Shown: positions 27,701 through 39,700 of the stretch, one piece after another | Layout of the letters: the number at the start of each line of letters is the position of its first letter | How positions within the stretch are numbered: position 1 is the stretch's first letter | Assembly: GCF_030463565.1 (NCBI RefSeq) | Contig: NC_134643.1 | Span: 77,745,721-77,809,720, forward strand | Direction of reading: 5' to 3' | Source: Pelecanus crispus | Lineage: Eukaryota > Chordata > Aves > Pelecaniformes > Pelecanidae | DNA: 64,000 nucleotides | Program-made: the position numbers and the translations under genes | Notes under the pieces: generated by a model | Told to the model about the DNA's origin: nothing | The model's input: the letters and a program-made list of their open reading frames with translations, nothing else | Databases searched by the model: none

Positions 27701-30700
27701 CGAGATGCGCTGCACACCCTAAACCCCACGGGCCCCTCGTGCACTGGGCAATGCTGCCATCTCCTCTGCATCTTCCTCATTACTTTCAGGCAGGGCTGAA
27801 TTAACTCTCCTTACGAGAAAGATCCACATCTGATCACAGGGAAATGTGATTTTTCCTTCTTTCCAGCAAAGCAGATAGGAACCGTCTAATATAAAGACAG
27901 AGCAATGGCAACAGCATCTGTATTAGTGGAGGGACAGAGCTGGATTTAACAGAGTGCTTTGAGCCAAATTTGGGGCTGGTGCTGGGGGAAGGGAGCTCTG
28001 TCCCAAACTGTCACATCAGCTAAGGGCGAGGCTACACCGAGTCCATTGAGCGAGACAAAAAAAAAACTTTATGCAGTTATTACAGCAACTTGTTTGAAAA
28101 TTTGCTGTGGGAAGCCAGCAACACCAGCTGAATGCAAAAGCTGAGCTCAGGAGTGGCAGCAGGCACCATAAATAAGGTTCTGTCAGCGTGTCCATTACAA
28201 ACCTTGTGTTGCTTGTTTGGTACATAACCCACCCCCTTTTAAAAAAAAAAAAATCACACGAGGCTGGAACTTGGCACACTGGCCTCCATCCTGCCCCAGT
28301 GTTTGTACAAACCTTGGCTCTGTTCAGGCTCCTCCATTTGACCAAAGAAAAAGCGGGGGGTGGGGGGGAAGGAAGAAAAAAAAAAAAAAAAAAGGACTAC
28401 ACTGCCAAAATATTTCAGTCAGTAGCTCCATGTGCCACAAAGGACAGCTTAGAGTAATATCAGCTGACAGGATTTCTAAAATCCCTTTTGAAGTGATAGT
28501 CCATGTTTTTATTAAAAGCTGGAGATGCAGGCAGTTTAAAGATTCATTTGTAAAATGCATTTAACAGAAGGTGTAAAGCCCACAGTCCTGCTTTATGGGC
28601 AGCTCTAGCACCGTCTCCTGTCTCCCTTCCTGCAGAGCCCAGCATTACAAACAAAACCTTCCTACAACACAGCATCTTTATTCAAGCCACCCTAGTGACT
28701 TTTTCCTTATTAAATAGCTAATAACTTTGAAAAGGGAAAAAATTAATATCATTTCAAGTTTTATCAAAAGATGACCTTTCATCAAAAAAATGGAAACTTA
28801 GAATTTAATCTGGTTTCCTCATTTTCAAAGAAGTTGAAATGGAAAACAAAAAGATGGCACTTTAGAAGCTGAAATCATTGAAGTAAATTCTTTCTTCTTA
28901 GTTTTTAACTCTCCCTCAGAAAAAAAAATAAGATGAAATAGTGAGGGCTTGTCTGAGCAGGAAAGTTTTATCTGCTAGATATATAGCTGCAACTATGTAA
29001 GTGCCCGAGTCATTTTACTGCAACCTTTTCCAGCTCAGTTTAAACAGTTTGCAATGTCATAAGCTAAGCTCTAAAGAGGAAAAGAAAACCATAATTTGAA
29101 AAAAAAAAAAATGCTTGCAGCAAAAGAAGAGTGTTCACATGGGTAGTTAAAATCAAATTTAACCCCGGTGTAAATTCGTACCTTGGCTTTCATGTTTAAA
29201 CTTTCCCACATAGACAATTTCTCAGAGGAAACCTGAGGGTCTGGGAGGGAAGTGAAGTGGGAAGTGAAAATACTTTCCCAGTGCAAAGTAGAATGAGAAC
29301 TAGAAGCAAGTAAAGACAAGGTTTAAGAAGCAGTTTTCCTCAGATATCGTTCCTTTGTCCTTTCCGCTCCTTCCCCCATTCATTTTAAAATAAGAGAAAA
29401 AGAAAGAAAACCTGAGGCAGCAACTCAAAGATAAATACCAGCATGTTTAAAGTTTATAAAATTATGGGTTTTCTATTATTATTTTTGAAGTAAGGAAAGG
29501 CATGAAAAGAAACCCAACTCTTTCTGACACTTATCACAGATACCAAAACTTTTACTTCCTCCGTAACTTGCAGTAAGCCACACTAGAGATCTGCCATTTG
29601 ACCCCACTGCATAGGCAAGGGGGGAAGCAACACCTCAGTGATGACACCAGACTTCCTCCATATAGAAAATAAAGTGTGCATCCCCCTTTAACACAGCCCT
29701 ACCTCTGGATAGAGAGGTGAGCTGTTAAGAATGTCCCTATTTAATAAGGGTGAGGTAAAATGAACGCTTCTTGGAAATTAGCATGTCTTGTGCCCTGAGA
29801 CTTTTTGTCCCCATGTAGAAAGGGTGCGTTACCATCACCATGTGTTACCATCTGGCTGGCCTGTCACACGGGAGTGACATCGGTGTAGACACACAGGAAC
29901 ATACAGGCTCCTTTCTTCCATCGTATGCGTTTATGTCTCTCCCAACACCCAGTTACCAGGTTTCTGTCTTCCAGAAACAGGCAGTATCTTTATTCCAACA
30001 GTCCAAACAAAAACACCCCCCATATTTTACATAAGACTCAATGCACCAACAGCCAATTTGCAGGCATATATCTGTATGTTACTGGGCAACTCCAACACAA
30101 GTCTCTTTTCCTGGAATATAATTGAAGTCAAAGGAAAAAGGTGGAAAACTCCTATACTGAACAATTCAACAGAAAATGTGCTACCACCAGACTTCCTGTT
30201 ACGTCAACGCAAACCTTTCTGAAACCACCTGGCAAGTTATCAAGGTGTGGACTCCAGGGCTGTCAGCACTGCCAGCTTCAGACATTCAAAAAAATAATGA
30301 ATCGAACCTCCTAATAGAATCCAAAATATTATTTTTAAGTCACCCTCTGCTTGCTGAGTTTTCTGGGGATACTGGGAAAATATCTGGATTTCCTTTGCAG
30401 CACAGAAGGCAGCTGGAGTATCAACCTGTCTTAAAAGGAAGTTAAAATCATGAAGGAATTACTTGATTCCAGGTGCTGGGGCTTTAATACATATAAAAAC
30501 CAACCTCATCAAAAAAACACTAGCTTTGTGGTAGAGGCCGTAAGACTCAACCATTCTAGGCTATTTTGGATGTTGCAGGAGACCCTAAAGCCCTCTGAGC
30601 AGGCTTGCTAAACATTGCACAGAGAAGTATTGGACATTTGCCCACCCTTTCCTCTAAGCAGGAGTGACAAGAGAGCACCTTAGGCAAGGGCAGTACAGGG

Positions 30701-33058
30701 AAACAAGACAGTCATGATTTCCATTTTACAAGTTTGTGTTTCCCCTCCCTTGTTTGATCACTCAGTCTGCCTTGGGAAAAAAAAAGAAAAAAGAAGATAG
30801 AGAGTGTATCCTTCAGTTGTGTTCTTTGGTGTTGCAGATAAAGATTTAGGGGTGGGTTTTTTTCCAGTTTCAGAATCATACGTGTGTAAATGTAGTACAG
30901 ACTTGTAGGAAAAAGATTGTGGCTAAAGCTAGAAGTGAAGCAAAATAAGTAAGCCATTTTTGTCTTTACAGGTACTTACAGGTGGCCCCAAAAGATCCTG
31001 TTTGATTCAGGTGAGCTTCAGATTATACTTACCCACCTTTATCTATGTACCTGGTTCAACTGAGTCTGGTCATAAAATCACATGAGAATGAAGCTATTCC
31101 ATAAAACTTTTGATATTTCTTGGTTCTGGTTGGGAAATAAATACTTTAAGCCCAGAGTCCTTGCTTCTGGATGAGCTAGATTTGTTCACAAGTTTTCCTG
31201 CATTTAGCCATAGAGTGGCACTTTAGATGGTTTCTGTTTTTATCAAAAGGCATTTACCCAATAGACTGCCACATGCCTCTGTTGCAATTTAGCTAGAAAA
31301 ATTAATTACAAGCTCAGTAATTGTACTACAGTGAAAATTACAGGAAGTCTCCAGAGAAGTTTTAAAAATCTAATCATTTTAAGCTTCCCTAGCACATTTA
31401 GTGCTTTAGTAAGTTTATATCCAGAACACTAAGATAGCATACAATGGGAAAATATTCTGCCTCACCTGACACTACAGAGCAAATACACAATATTTCCTGC
31501 TGTCAAAGCCAGTAGGTCAAAAGTTACTAATCCAAATAGGTGAAATGCTCACTGGCATTTCCCCACCTGAAATGCAGGTGGGTCCATGGGCTTTGGATCC
31601 CCGAACTGGGGCAGATGTTGCCCTTTGGAGGTGGTTTTGACTACTTTCAGCTCACAGCAACCAAGGGATCTCAGAGCATTCCCATCATTTTAGAGCACAC
31701 TGATGATTCATACATGGTTACATGGCAATATTTACTAAGATCTCAGGAGGCAAGTTCATTAGGAGATATTAGTCAGCTGTCAAGCACCCATTCCCTTGCA
31801 TAAGAATTATATCCTCTAAATAGAAGTTCTCATCTCCAACTTGAACTTCCACCCCACCACCTACTTGCTCTTTTCATAGTTTCATAATCAATGAATGAGG
31901 ACATGCCATTATGTTTTTAGAAATTGCAGAAGAAAGGAACATGGGAGACACCGACAATGAAAAATGGAGATTCGAGTGTAGCAAGTTGTTTCTCAGTGTA
32001 ACGGAGCATAATCAAAGAAACTCAACTTTTGATTTATTCAGAGCCAATCACAGTTGCGACAGAAACAGACTTAGCTAGATACAGATTCATCTCTGTCCAA
32101 CAACCCCAAGCACATTCACTGAGCTCTGCACACCTATCAGTAGGGCAATTGGGTTTCTGTTTTTTCAGAATATACTTCCAGTAGGACACACTGCAGGCTC
32201 TAGTAAACCACTGTGTTTCGAGAGATAACACACAATTTTTGTCTTTATATACAAACACTTGGAGCATTGATTTACATAGCCATTTCTCGCTCAATCCAAA
32301 GCATACTCTGCTCATCATTAAAATGGAAGAGATCTGGGCAATGGAGCATGACAGAAAGGTTGGCAACTACTACAAAGCACACTGCAAATACATCCACAAA
32401 CAGAAGGAAGAAAATATTTGTTAAAAACCAGCAGAGCAAGACCTCATTCCTAGATACATGGCCATTGAGTTTGTAGAGCCAATGCAAAGAGGGCCGTGGT
32501 TTTCAAGACATCCTGCTGTAAGAGCTCTGACAAGAAAGGAGTACTCACTGCTCTGCTTCTGCGGTCATCTGGGTCCAAAAGATTGTTCGTGCTTTTCCAG
32601 CTTTATCAATTAGTTTAGTAAACGGTGTTGCTGCTGCCTACACGTATTTTCTTCTTGTGTGCTTTTAAAGAAAGCTATCCTAAGCAGGACAGACCAAGTA
32701 TATTGTATGCCCTTCTCATCTAAAAGTTGGAAGCCACTCACAGGTTTATGAGAGCCCCAAGCCTGCAGGAACTATTTTACTACTTACTATTGCTTTTATC
32801 TCCTCTTGAAAAAGAAGCATCAAATTGTAGCAAGTCAAAAGTCCAGCCCTTGATGCTACAAAGCAAGGGATATTGACTCTCAGCCTGTCTTTGCCCTCAC
32901 AATTTGTTTGCCATATGCCATACTCACCTTTCCCTTTGCTACCACTGTACCACAAAATCCTGGTGGGTCATGTTACTGTGCTGTTTATCTGGCTTTCCTC
33001 TAAGCCATACGTTGAAGGCCCCCCTGCTGAGGCCCTCGTGTAGCATTTCATCTCCTAG

Positions 33059-33204
33059 AGACCAAGTGGGCTTTTATCGTGACAGAAGCAGAGATGGGAG
33101 CAACAGCAAGCCTGAAGGAAGCTGCGTTAAAAAGCATTATGAACTGGCTTTGTGCCCCGCAGTGCTTTCCTGTGAAAAACCTTCCTCTGAACAGAGCCGC
33201 AACG
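33059..33204 (+). other. candidate 5' leader exon of the DAG1-like gene
   Basis: The interval is flanked by a pyrimidine-rich acceptor ending in TCTCCTAG (33051-33058) and a near-perfect donor, GTAAGT, at 33205. The next acceptor, a TTTTTTTTCTTTCCCCTACAG-type site ending at 33399, is 195 bases downstream and leads into the first coding exon. There is no ATG in the frame that joins to the dystroglycan frame, so it is most likely untranslated. The joined frame happens to be open. An upstream promoter exon was not identified. Confidence 0.4.
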
Positions 33205-33399
33205 GTAAGTACCAGGGCTTTTTAAGAGCCTGTAACCCTCTCCAAATGTCACTGTGCCCCAAACAGACCAGCAGGGCTGTAACGAATGCAAGATGAAGTC
33301 TTGCCACTTTTGACAGCTTTCTGCTTCCCTGGCAAGACGAAGTTGACTGATCTGAAGTGCATGTGCATATGGGTTTGGTTTTTTTTCTTTCCCCTACAG

Positions 33400-33749
33400 C
33401 TCCAAAGTGCAATGAAGTAGCAGCACCCGGCTGCCAGCGGTGCACAGCCCTGTACACCCACTGGGTGAGGATGGATGCCTGCAGGGACCCAGTGGGCACC
33501 CACAACAGGTTTCCTGCCTCAGGGTTCCCTTCGCTCCCGGGGATGCGAGTCTTACCCACGCTCCCTCTTCTCTTTGCACTGGTATCTGTCTGTGTAAACA
33601 CGCCTGCTGTGGTTGCCAAGGGATCAAATAACAGACGTGAAGAAACAAAGAGCCTGCAAGGAATCCCAGATGCAACCGTCCTTATGGGAAAAATATTCTA
33701 TTATCCAGTGCCAGTATTTGCCTTTCAGGGAACAATAACTCAGTACAAG
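33400..33749 (+). CDS. DAG1-like exon 1: leader, signal peptide, start of domain 1
   Basis: The exon begins after a strong pyrimidine tract and CAG at 33397-33399 and ends at donor GTAATG (33750), phase 0. I start translation at 33543 because that Met heads a classic signal peptide (hydrophobic [10 protein letters not shown], small residues TPAVVA before the cut near residue 25). An in-frame ATG at 33471 has a better Kozak context (A at -3, G at +4) and would add 24 residues. A two-codon upstream ORF lies at 33412-33420. Residues 41-50 ([10 protein letters not shown]) match the start of the first cadherin-like domain of DAG1. The intron falls between Lys69 and Val70, the same Lys-Val junction that I recall for the single large intron in the DAG1 coding region. 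Confidence 0.85.
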
Positions 33750-36700
33750 GTAATGTATTAAATACACTTCTTGGTACAATCCTGCAGCAAATGGGCATTC
33801 ACTTCATGTTTAAAATGAACTCATTAAAAATCTCCTTCTAGAGAAGTATTAGATGTATTCGAAATAAGTAGAACTGATGGCAAAAATTTCACCATCATTC
33901 ACTGCCAACGTAGCAATTGCGTACTAAGCAAACACACAACCCCCCTGCACGACATGTTTTTGATCTAACTGCAATCTGAAGAATGCAGGGTCTTAAAAAC
34001 AGACAGCAAGTGTTGCCACTACATTAAAAAATACACAAAACAAGCACTACATGAAAAAGAAGGCACTGTGGTTTCTAGATTTCTAATTGGATCATTTGTG
34101 GCTGTGCCTGGACTTCTGTCCAGTTAGAACTTGCAATATGTAAAACCAGAGCAGTAACACCATTTCCTATCTCTAATTCTGCTTAATTGCCATCCTCTTA
34201 TGGAGCAGGTCACTTTAGCCAGTGGTGCCGATTTGCCAAAATGGTTGGACTTCAACCCCAAAACAAACACGCTGCAAGGACTGCCAATGGCAGGGGAGAA
34301 CGGAGTATACCTGCTGAACATAGCTGCCTCTGGAAGGACGCATGCCCAGAAAACATCGAGAGCTGCTGGAAATTTCACCATCTACGTTCGGGACAGCACC
34401 TTATTCCTGGACACAGAGGGGAGCTTGAACCACATGCCAAACAGCTACCAGTGAGTACTGCTAGCTTCCAGTGGCTTTTGCCCTAATCAGTGGCAGGGGT
34501 GGGGGGGGGGGGGGAAATTAAAACAACATGGGTGCTCCCTAACTGACACAGGGTGTTTTTTTCCTACCATAGAAATACGACATCAGGGAAACAAAACCAA
34601 ACCAAACGAATAACAAAACAAGAAAAAAAACCCAGCCCCCCCAAAATATTAAGTGAGCACATGTTGAAACTAAAAGCAGGAGGCTTCGTTGCCCCAGAGC
34701 AGTAGTGCACAGCAAGCATGGGCACGAAGACAGCAAGCCCAGCAGTACTGGGGCACTGATTCTCCAGGCTGCCACTGCAGAGGTGGCATCCAGCCTCCCT
34801 GCCTCTGTTAGGAACTGGAGCTCTTCTGTCAGCAGGGAGAGGAGCAGGCTCCCAGCAAGGCTCTGAATTGCCTCCACAAGACACCGTCTATTTCCACTGA
34901 TGGTACTTTCTTAATTTAAGTACCTACATTTGATGTCTAATGGACTGGGAATATCTCTTAAGTGAATTACTTCCAAATCCACATAATGAGGATAGTGTTT
35001 GGTAAATTCAGACCGTGCTGCTGTGTTCTGCACAAGCAATGGGATCAAACTGAGTGCTCACTGAAGTTAATGACAATGGGAAACATTCATATATCCTGTA
35101 GGAGGAAGTTTTGGACTTAGAAGTAAAATTTTGAGTGATGCATGTGCATAAGACGATAGACTAAATCCAAATACGTATCTGCACAAAAACAGATGGGCAG
35201 ATAAACGACTCTCAACCAACACAATTTTGTATTTTCAATATCAGGTGTGGGAAGGAAGTTCCCATCACTTTTGCCGAAATCATTCTCTCTACTGAAGCAG
35301 AAACCCTGGAAGTACAGGAACGCCTCTACATCATGTGCACAATGGCTGAATATCTCCACCTGGATTCCTCCTTACTAACCCTGTTGCAATACACAGATTC
35401 GGCACACAGAGACTCGCAGAGCCTGACCGTACTGGCTGAAGACACTGAGCACATTGACTTCACGGTGAACTGTTATGTAGGACTCTCCTGGCCTGTGAAT
35501 TGTGGAGGGTTTGCCGTGCTAGACAAATTTATCGAAGTCCTGCAACACAACATTGACTCACGTCACCTCTCACAGCTGCTAGGGTATGAAATTGCAGGCT
35601 GGAGAATACTTAGGAGAGGCAATTACAAAAGAAAGGCTCCAAGACGACAACATAGGCAATTAATGATCACGCCAACACCTACATTAAAACCAATTAGAAT
35701 TACCCAGACACCACCTGCAGGAGATGCTTCCAGGCCTTTGTCCTCTACTGTGCCAAGCCACTTACTCACACAACTTGCGGTATCACCTACTCAGAGCTTA
35801 TCATCTTTCTGTGAAGAAAGTATAACGATGGCAGGTTACAAGATGCAGACTAATATCCATCTTGTAAGTCAAGAAAGACTGGTCACCTTAGAAATGGACC
35901 CTGCATGGGACATGCCAGCTAACCCACCAGTATCTATTATGTTTGCAGACTCCAGTTTTCCAGATCTTTCACCTTCACTGATTACTATAACAACGCTTCT
36001 CTTCACTGAACTGGAAGTGCTACCTACTAGAGCTTCTGGCACATCTTTGCCGTTAGAGCAGCTGGAGCCTCATGTGCCTGAGACAGACTCATATTTCCTT
36101 TCTATCAAATCAGAAGTATCCACATACCTTTTCCTGCAGGACATCACTTCAGACATAGACCAGCTTTCCAGGCCCATGGACACTTGGGTGATAAACACTC
36201 TTCATGAATGGCCTCACAGCTCAGCAGAGGCATTTCCTTCTAAGACAGAATTTCATGTATTTTTGCCAGAAGCAATGTCAGTATCAGAGGTGCCAGATTA
36301 CAGCGATGAGGCAAAACGCCACTTTCCGGAACTTGAAATGCTTTCTAGTGCATCCCTCGCTCCAGAAACACTCCCTCCACTATTCCCAAAAGCTTCAGTA
36401 AGAGCCACAACTTTGTCTGACTTCACATTTCCCATCGATGACACATTTCCTGTGCTAGCAAGTAGCAGCCTGAGCCAAGTGTTCGTTAATGACTATGAAC
36501 AGTTATCTAAACCTTTTATGACTATCCCACAGCCCAATGGGTTTCCATTTGCTGGAGGGAAAAGCACAGTTTCTTCTGTAACCCAGAGAGAAGCACAGAC
36601 GCTCTATCGCAAATTGAATTTCAGTCCTGAAGCCTCAGCTTGCTTTTCTAGCATATTAGACAGCACTTTCCCTAGTAAAGCTGAAGCATCTTACAAACCA

Positions 36701-39700
36701 AGTCTGATCCTTTTGTCCCATCCTGATGCTGCTGCAGTTTTCACTCTGCCCGTAGACTTTTCTAGCTTTGACATGTCTGAGCTATCCAGACCAACAAATA
36801 TACTTCATTCTTCTTATGGCAGCAGCATGCTCAGAACAGAGATGCAGTCTGCAAGTAGCTTATCCAGTGGCACAAAGGAATTGCATTCAGAGAGAGATCT
36901 GGGAATAAGGATTTTGCCAAACATCACCGAGCCTACTCTGGAGTCACACAAAATCTCAGACATCAAGTCGGATGCTGTAAAAGTACCTCTGGTGACTTTA
37001 TTTAATGCCACTTCTCATCTGTCCAGCAGCATACCAGGTATGTTTAAGAGTTGACTTTCCATTCATCATCTTTCCTGCCCTGAGAGTCCTGACAGAATAG
37101 TTTGATAGCTGCTTCTGCAAAAGCATGACTTCACTGCACTAGGGATCTGTCAGCAGCAGTGTTCCTTGTAAGGGAAAGTAATTTTTTCACTCAGCTTGGT
37201 GCAGATAACAGCTCAGCTGAACCATCAGACCCAGCTTTAGCCATCCTATCTAAGGAAAGATGTGGACCCATTGAAAAAGCTCCAAAGGAACACAAGGACG
37301 GTCAGAGATCTAGAAAATGTGACAAACTGAAATAATTAGTCTAGAAGACTGAGGAAAGATGCAGGTTTATATAACAGCTTGCTGAAAAGATTAAAGAAGT
37401 GTTCTCAGTATCCCCTGGGAACTGAAGCAGTAGTAATGACCTTCAGTTGCAGTTAAGATGATTTAAGTTAGACATTAGATAAACTTTCTCACAGTAAGGA
37501 TAATAAAACATTAGAAGAGACACTTGGGGAACATTGTGGAGGGTGTTTTAAGAACAGAACAATAAATATTTAGCAGAAATGACACAGAAGTAGTTGAGTA
37601 TCCTACCAAGTGGAGACTTAGATCAGACACCCTTTATAGTCCTCCTTCTCCTTCAACTGCATGAATCTATGACACAGGCTTAAGTATATACTAGACTACA
37701 GAGATGGTATGTTTGTAGGACCAGTTGGGTAAGTTTGCAGGATTATGTCTGAATCGGATTATATTACATCTGTAAAAACATACACATAGTAGATCTTAAA
37801 TACTAAGCACAGCATTCAGAGCCAAACTATTCCTTCATTCTAGAGTGACCTGACTGGCCCTGTTTTTAATGCATTGACCTTGTTAATGCCCTTCAGAACC
37901 ATCTTCTTTGTAAAACTTTACTAGACCTACATTAAGTCTATACCCATAGCACAAGACCATAGTCTGAAATATTTAGGTTTGCAATCAGGTGTCCAAGTAA
38001 GCATCTGTCAAAGCCCACAGACGGACAACACAGCCCTAACACAATACTGTTATTAACACTCTCGCAAACACAGGCCATCCAGAGATGTTAAAAAGTATCT
38101 TTCTGCTCCAGTGAGAGAAGCCACTTGGGTAGTTCCCCCGCTTTCTAAAGGGGAGGTTGAACTCTATCTTCCTTCCCATGGTCCTTCCCATGCTGGCAGA
38201 TGCTGGCAAAGAGTTTTTAATCACATGCCATAAAAGCTTTCAAACTACATTCCCAACCCTATAGCAAATTATTAACATAAGGTCCCTTTTATGTCAATCT
38301 AAATGATCACAGAATCACAGAATCACAGAATCATCTAGGTTGGAAAAGACCTTTAAGATCATCCAGTCCAACCATTAACCTACACTACCAAGCCCACTCT
38401 AGACTAATCAAGGGTAGACCAGACTAAACCATATCCCGAAGTGCCACATCTACCCGTTTTTTAAACGCCTCCAGGGATGGTGACTCCACCACCTCTCTGG
38501 GCAGCCTGTTCCAATGCCTGACCACCCTTTCCGTAAAGATATTTTTCCTAATTTCCAGTCTAAACCTCCCCTGGCGCAGCTTAAGCCCATTTCCTCTTGT
38601 CCTATCGCTAGCTACTTGGGAGAAGAGACCAACACCCACCTCACTACAACCTCCTTTCAGGTAGTTGTAGAGAGCGATAAGGTCTCCCCTCAGCCTCCTC
38701 TTTTCCAGGCTAAACAACCCCAGTTCCCTCAGCCGCTCCTCATAAGACTTGTTCTCCAGACCCTTCACCAGCTTCGTTGCCCGCCTCTGAACACGCTCCA
38801 GCACCTCAATGTCTTGATCTTTCACTTTAAACTGTAATGATGTCATTTTCACAGAGGTGGTTCAGACACTACTGCCGTCGCACCAGGATCCAAGCACCTT
38901 GCTGTTTCCCACATCTGAAAGGCTACAGTCTGTGGAAAGTGCATGGATGATTCCTCCACTTTCTGTTTCACGAGAGCTTCAGAATATAACCCCAGGTAAA
39001 ATGAAGTTTACTTCTACATTCTTACTTCTGAACATAGCTGTCATCAACCTTTTTATCCATCTTGCAAGGCACCTCTCATTTCCTATACAGAACCCACACA
39101 GTCCTCAAACTATTACAACCAAAGATTCATGTTCTTCTGAATTAATCCCTCCTCATTATTTACATTAGGTAAGACATAAGGAGAGGATAAGATCAGGGCA
39201 TGATTTTACTCAATCTTGCAAATTGGTCCCCATCCTAAAGTGTAGAAAATACAGATAAATGAGATCCAGAAGGAAGGAAAAATTTTGTCACACGTTGCAG
39301 GAACTCCCTGCATCCTGATCTTCTCCCTTACTCCTTGAGCCTGCCAGGAAACTTCACCTAACAGTCACAGAGAGATTTCCTTTCAAATTTGTCACTACAT
39401 TTTATCATCCTACAGCTTACTTGGTGTCCACTCACATATTCATAAGAGCTCTTCAAACTGGGCATATGCGCAGCACTCAAAGTAATCCTGTCCCAGGCAG
39501 GGTGTCTGCCACCTCCAGAAGTGGAGTGATGCCGAGACACCCAGTGCTTGCCCAATTAATCTGAAAATAATCTTGATGCTAAACACAGCTCAGTGGTGTA
39601 AAGAAAAAACAAACACATTCTCATAAAATCCCCAAATGAAAAAAAAATCGACAATTAGTGTTGGAAATAGAAGATGAAACAATAACATGTTTTAATAATT

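Larger units (their letters stand above)
7524..33058. other. intergenic region between ITPR2 and the DAG1-like gene
   Basis: About 25.5 kb in which I can support no gene. The longest open frames (for example 8344-8889 plus, 13263-13673 plus, 16036-16503 plus, 20112-20441 minus) lack recognisable domains, are rich in shadow-like composition, and lack paired splice sites with conserved-looking exons. No recognisable CR1 3' end, LTR, tRNA or microRNA hairpin was found by eye. Low-complexity tracts occur at 8035-8050, 11036-11051, 16327-16354, 20665-20690, 24629-24720 and 28363-28393. Distal enhancers or unrecognised 5' non-coding exons of the DAG1-like gene could lie here but cannot be seen. Confidence 0.7.

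Noticed and set aside
32904-33296. 130-codon frame as a separate small gene
   Set aside because: It spans a good donor at 33205 and has no domain; better explained as the leader exon of the DAG1-like gene.
38424-38852. 142-codon minus-strand frame as a host gene
   Set aside because: It is the CR1 ORF2 C-terminus.
38857-39168. Read-through of DAG1-like exon 4 as an alternative last exon
   Set aside because: It needs retention past a good GTAAAA donor, while the splice to exon 5 fits the phase and the DAG1 alignment. Not excluded without RNA data.
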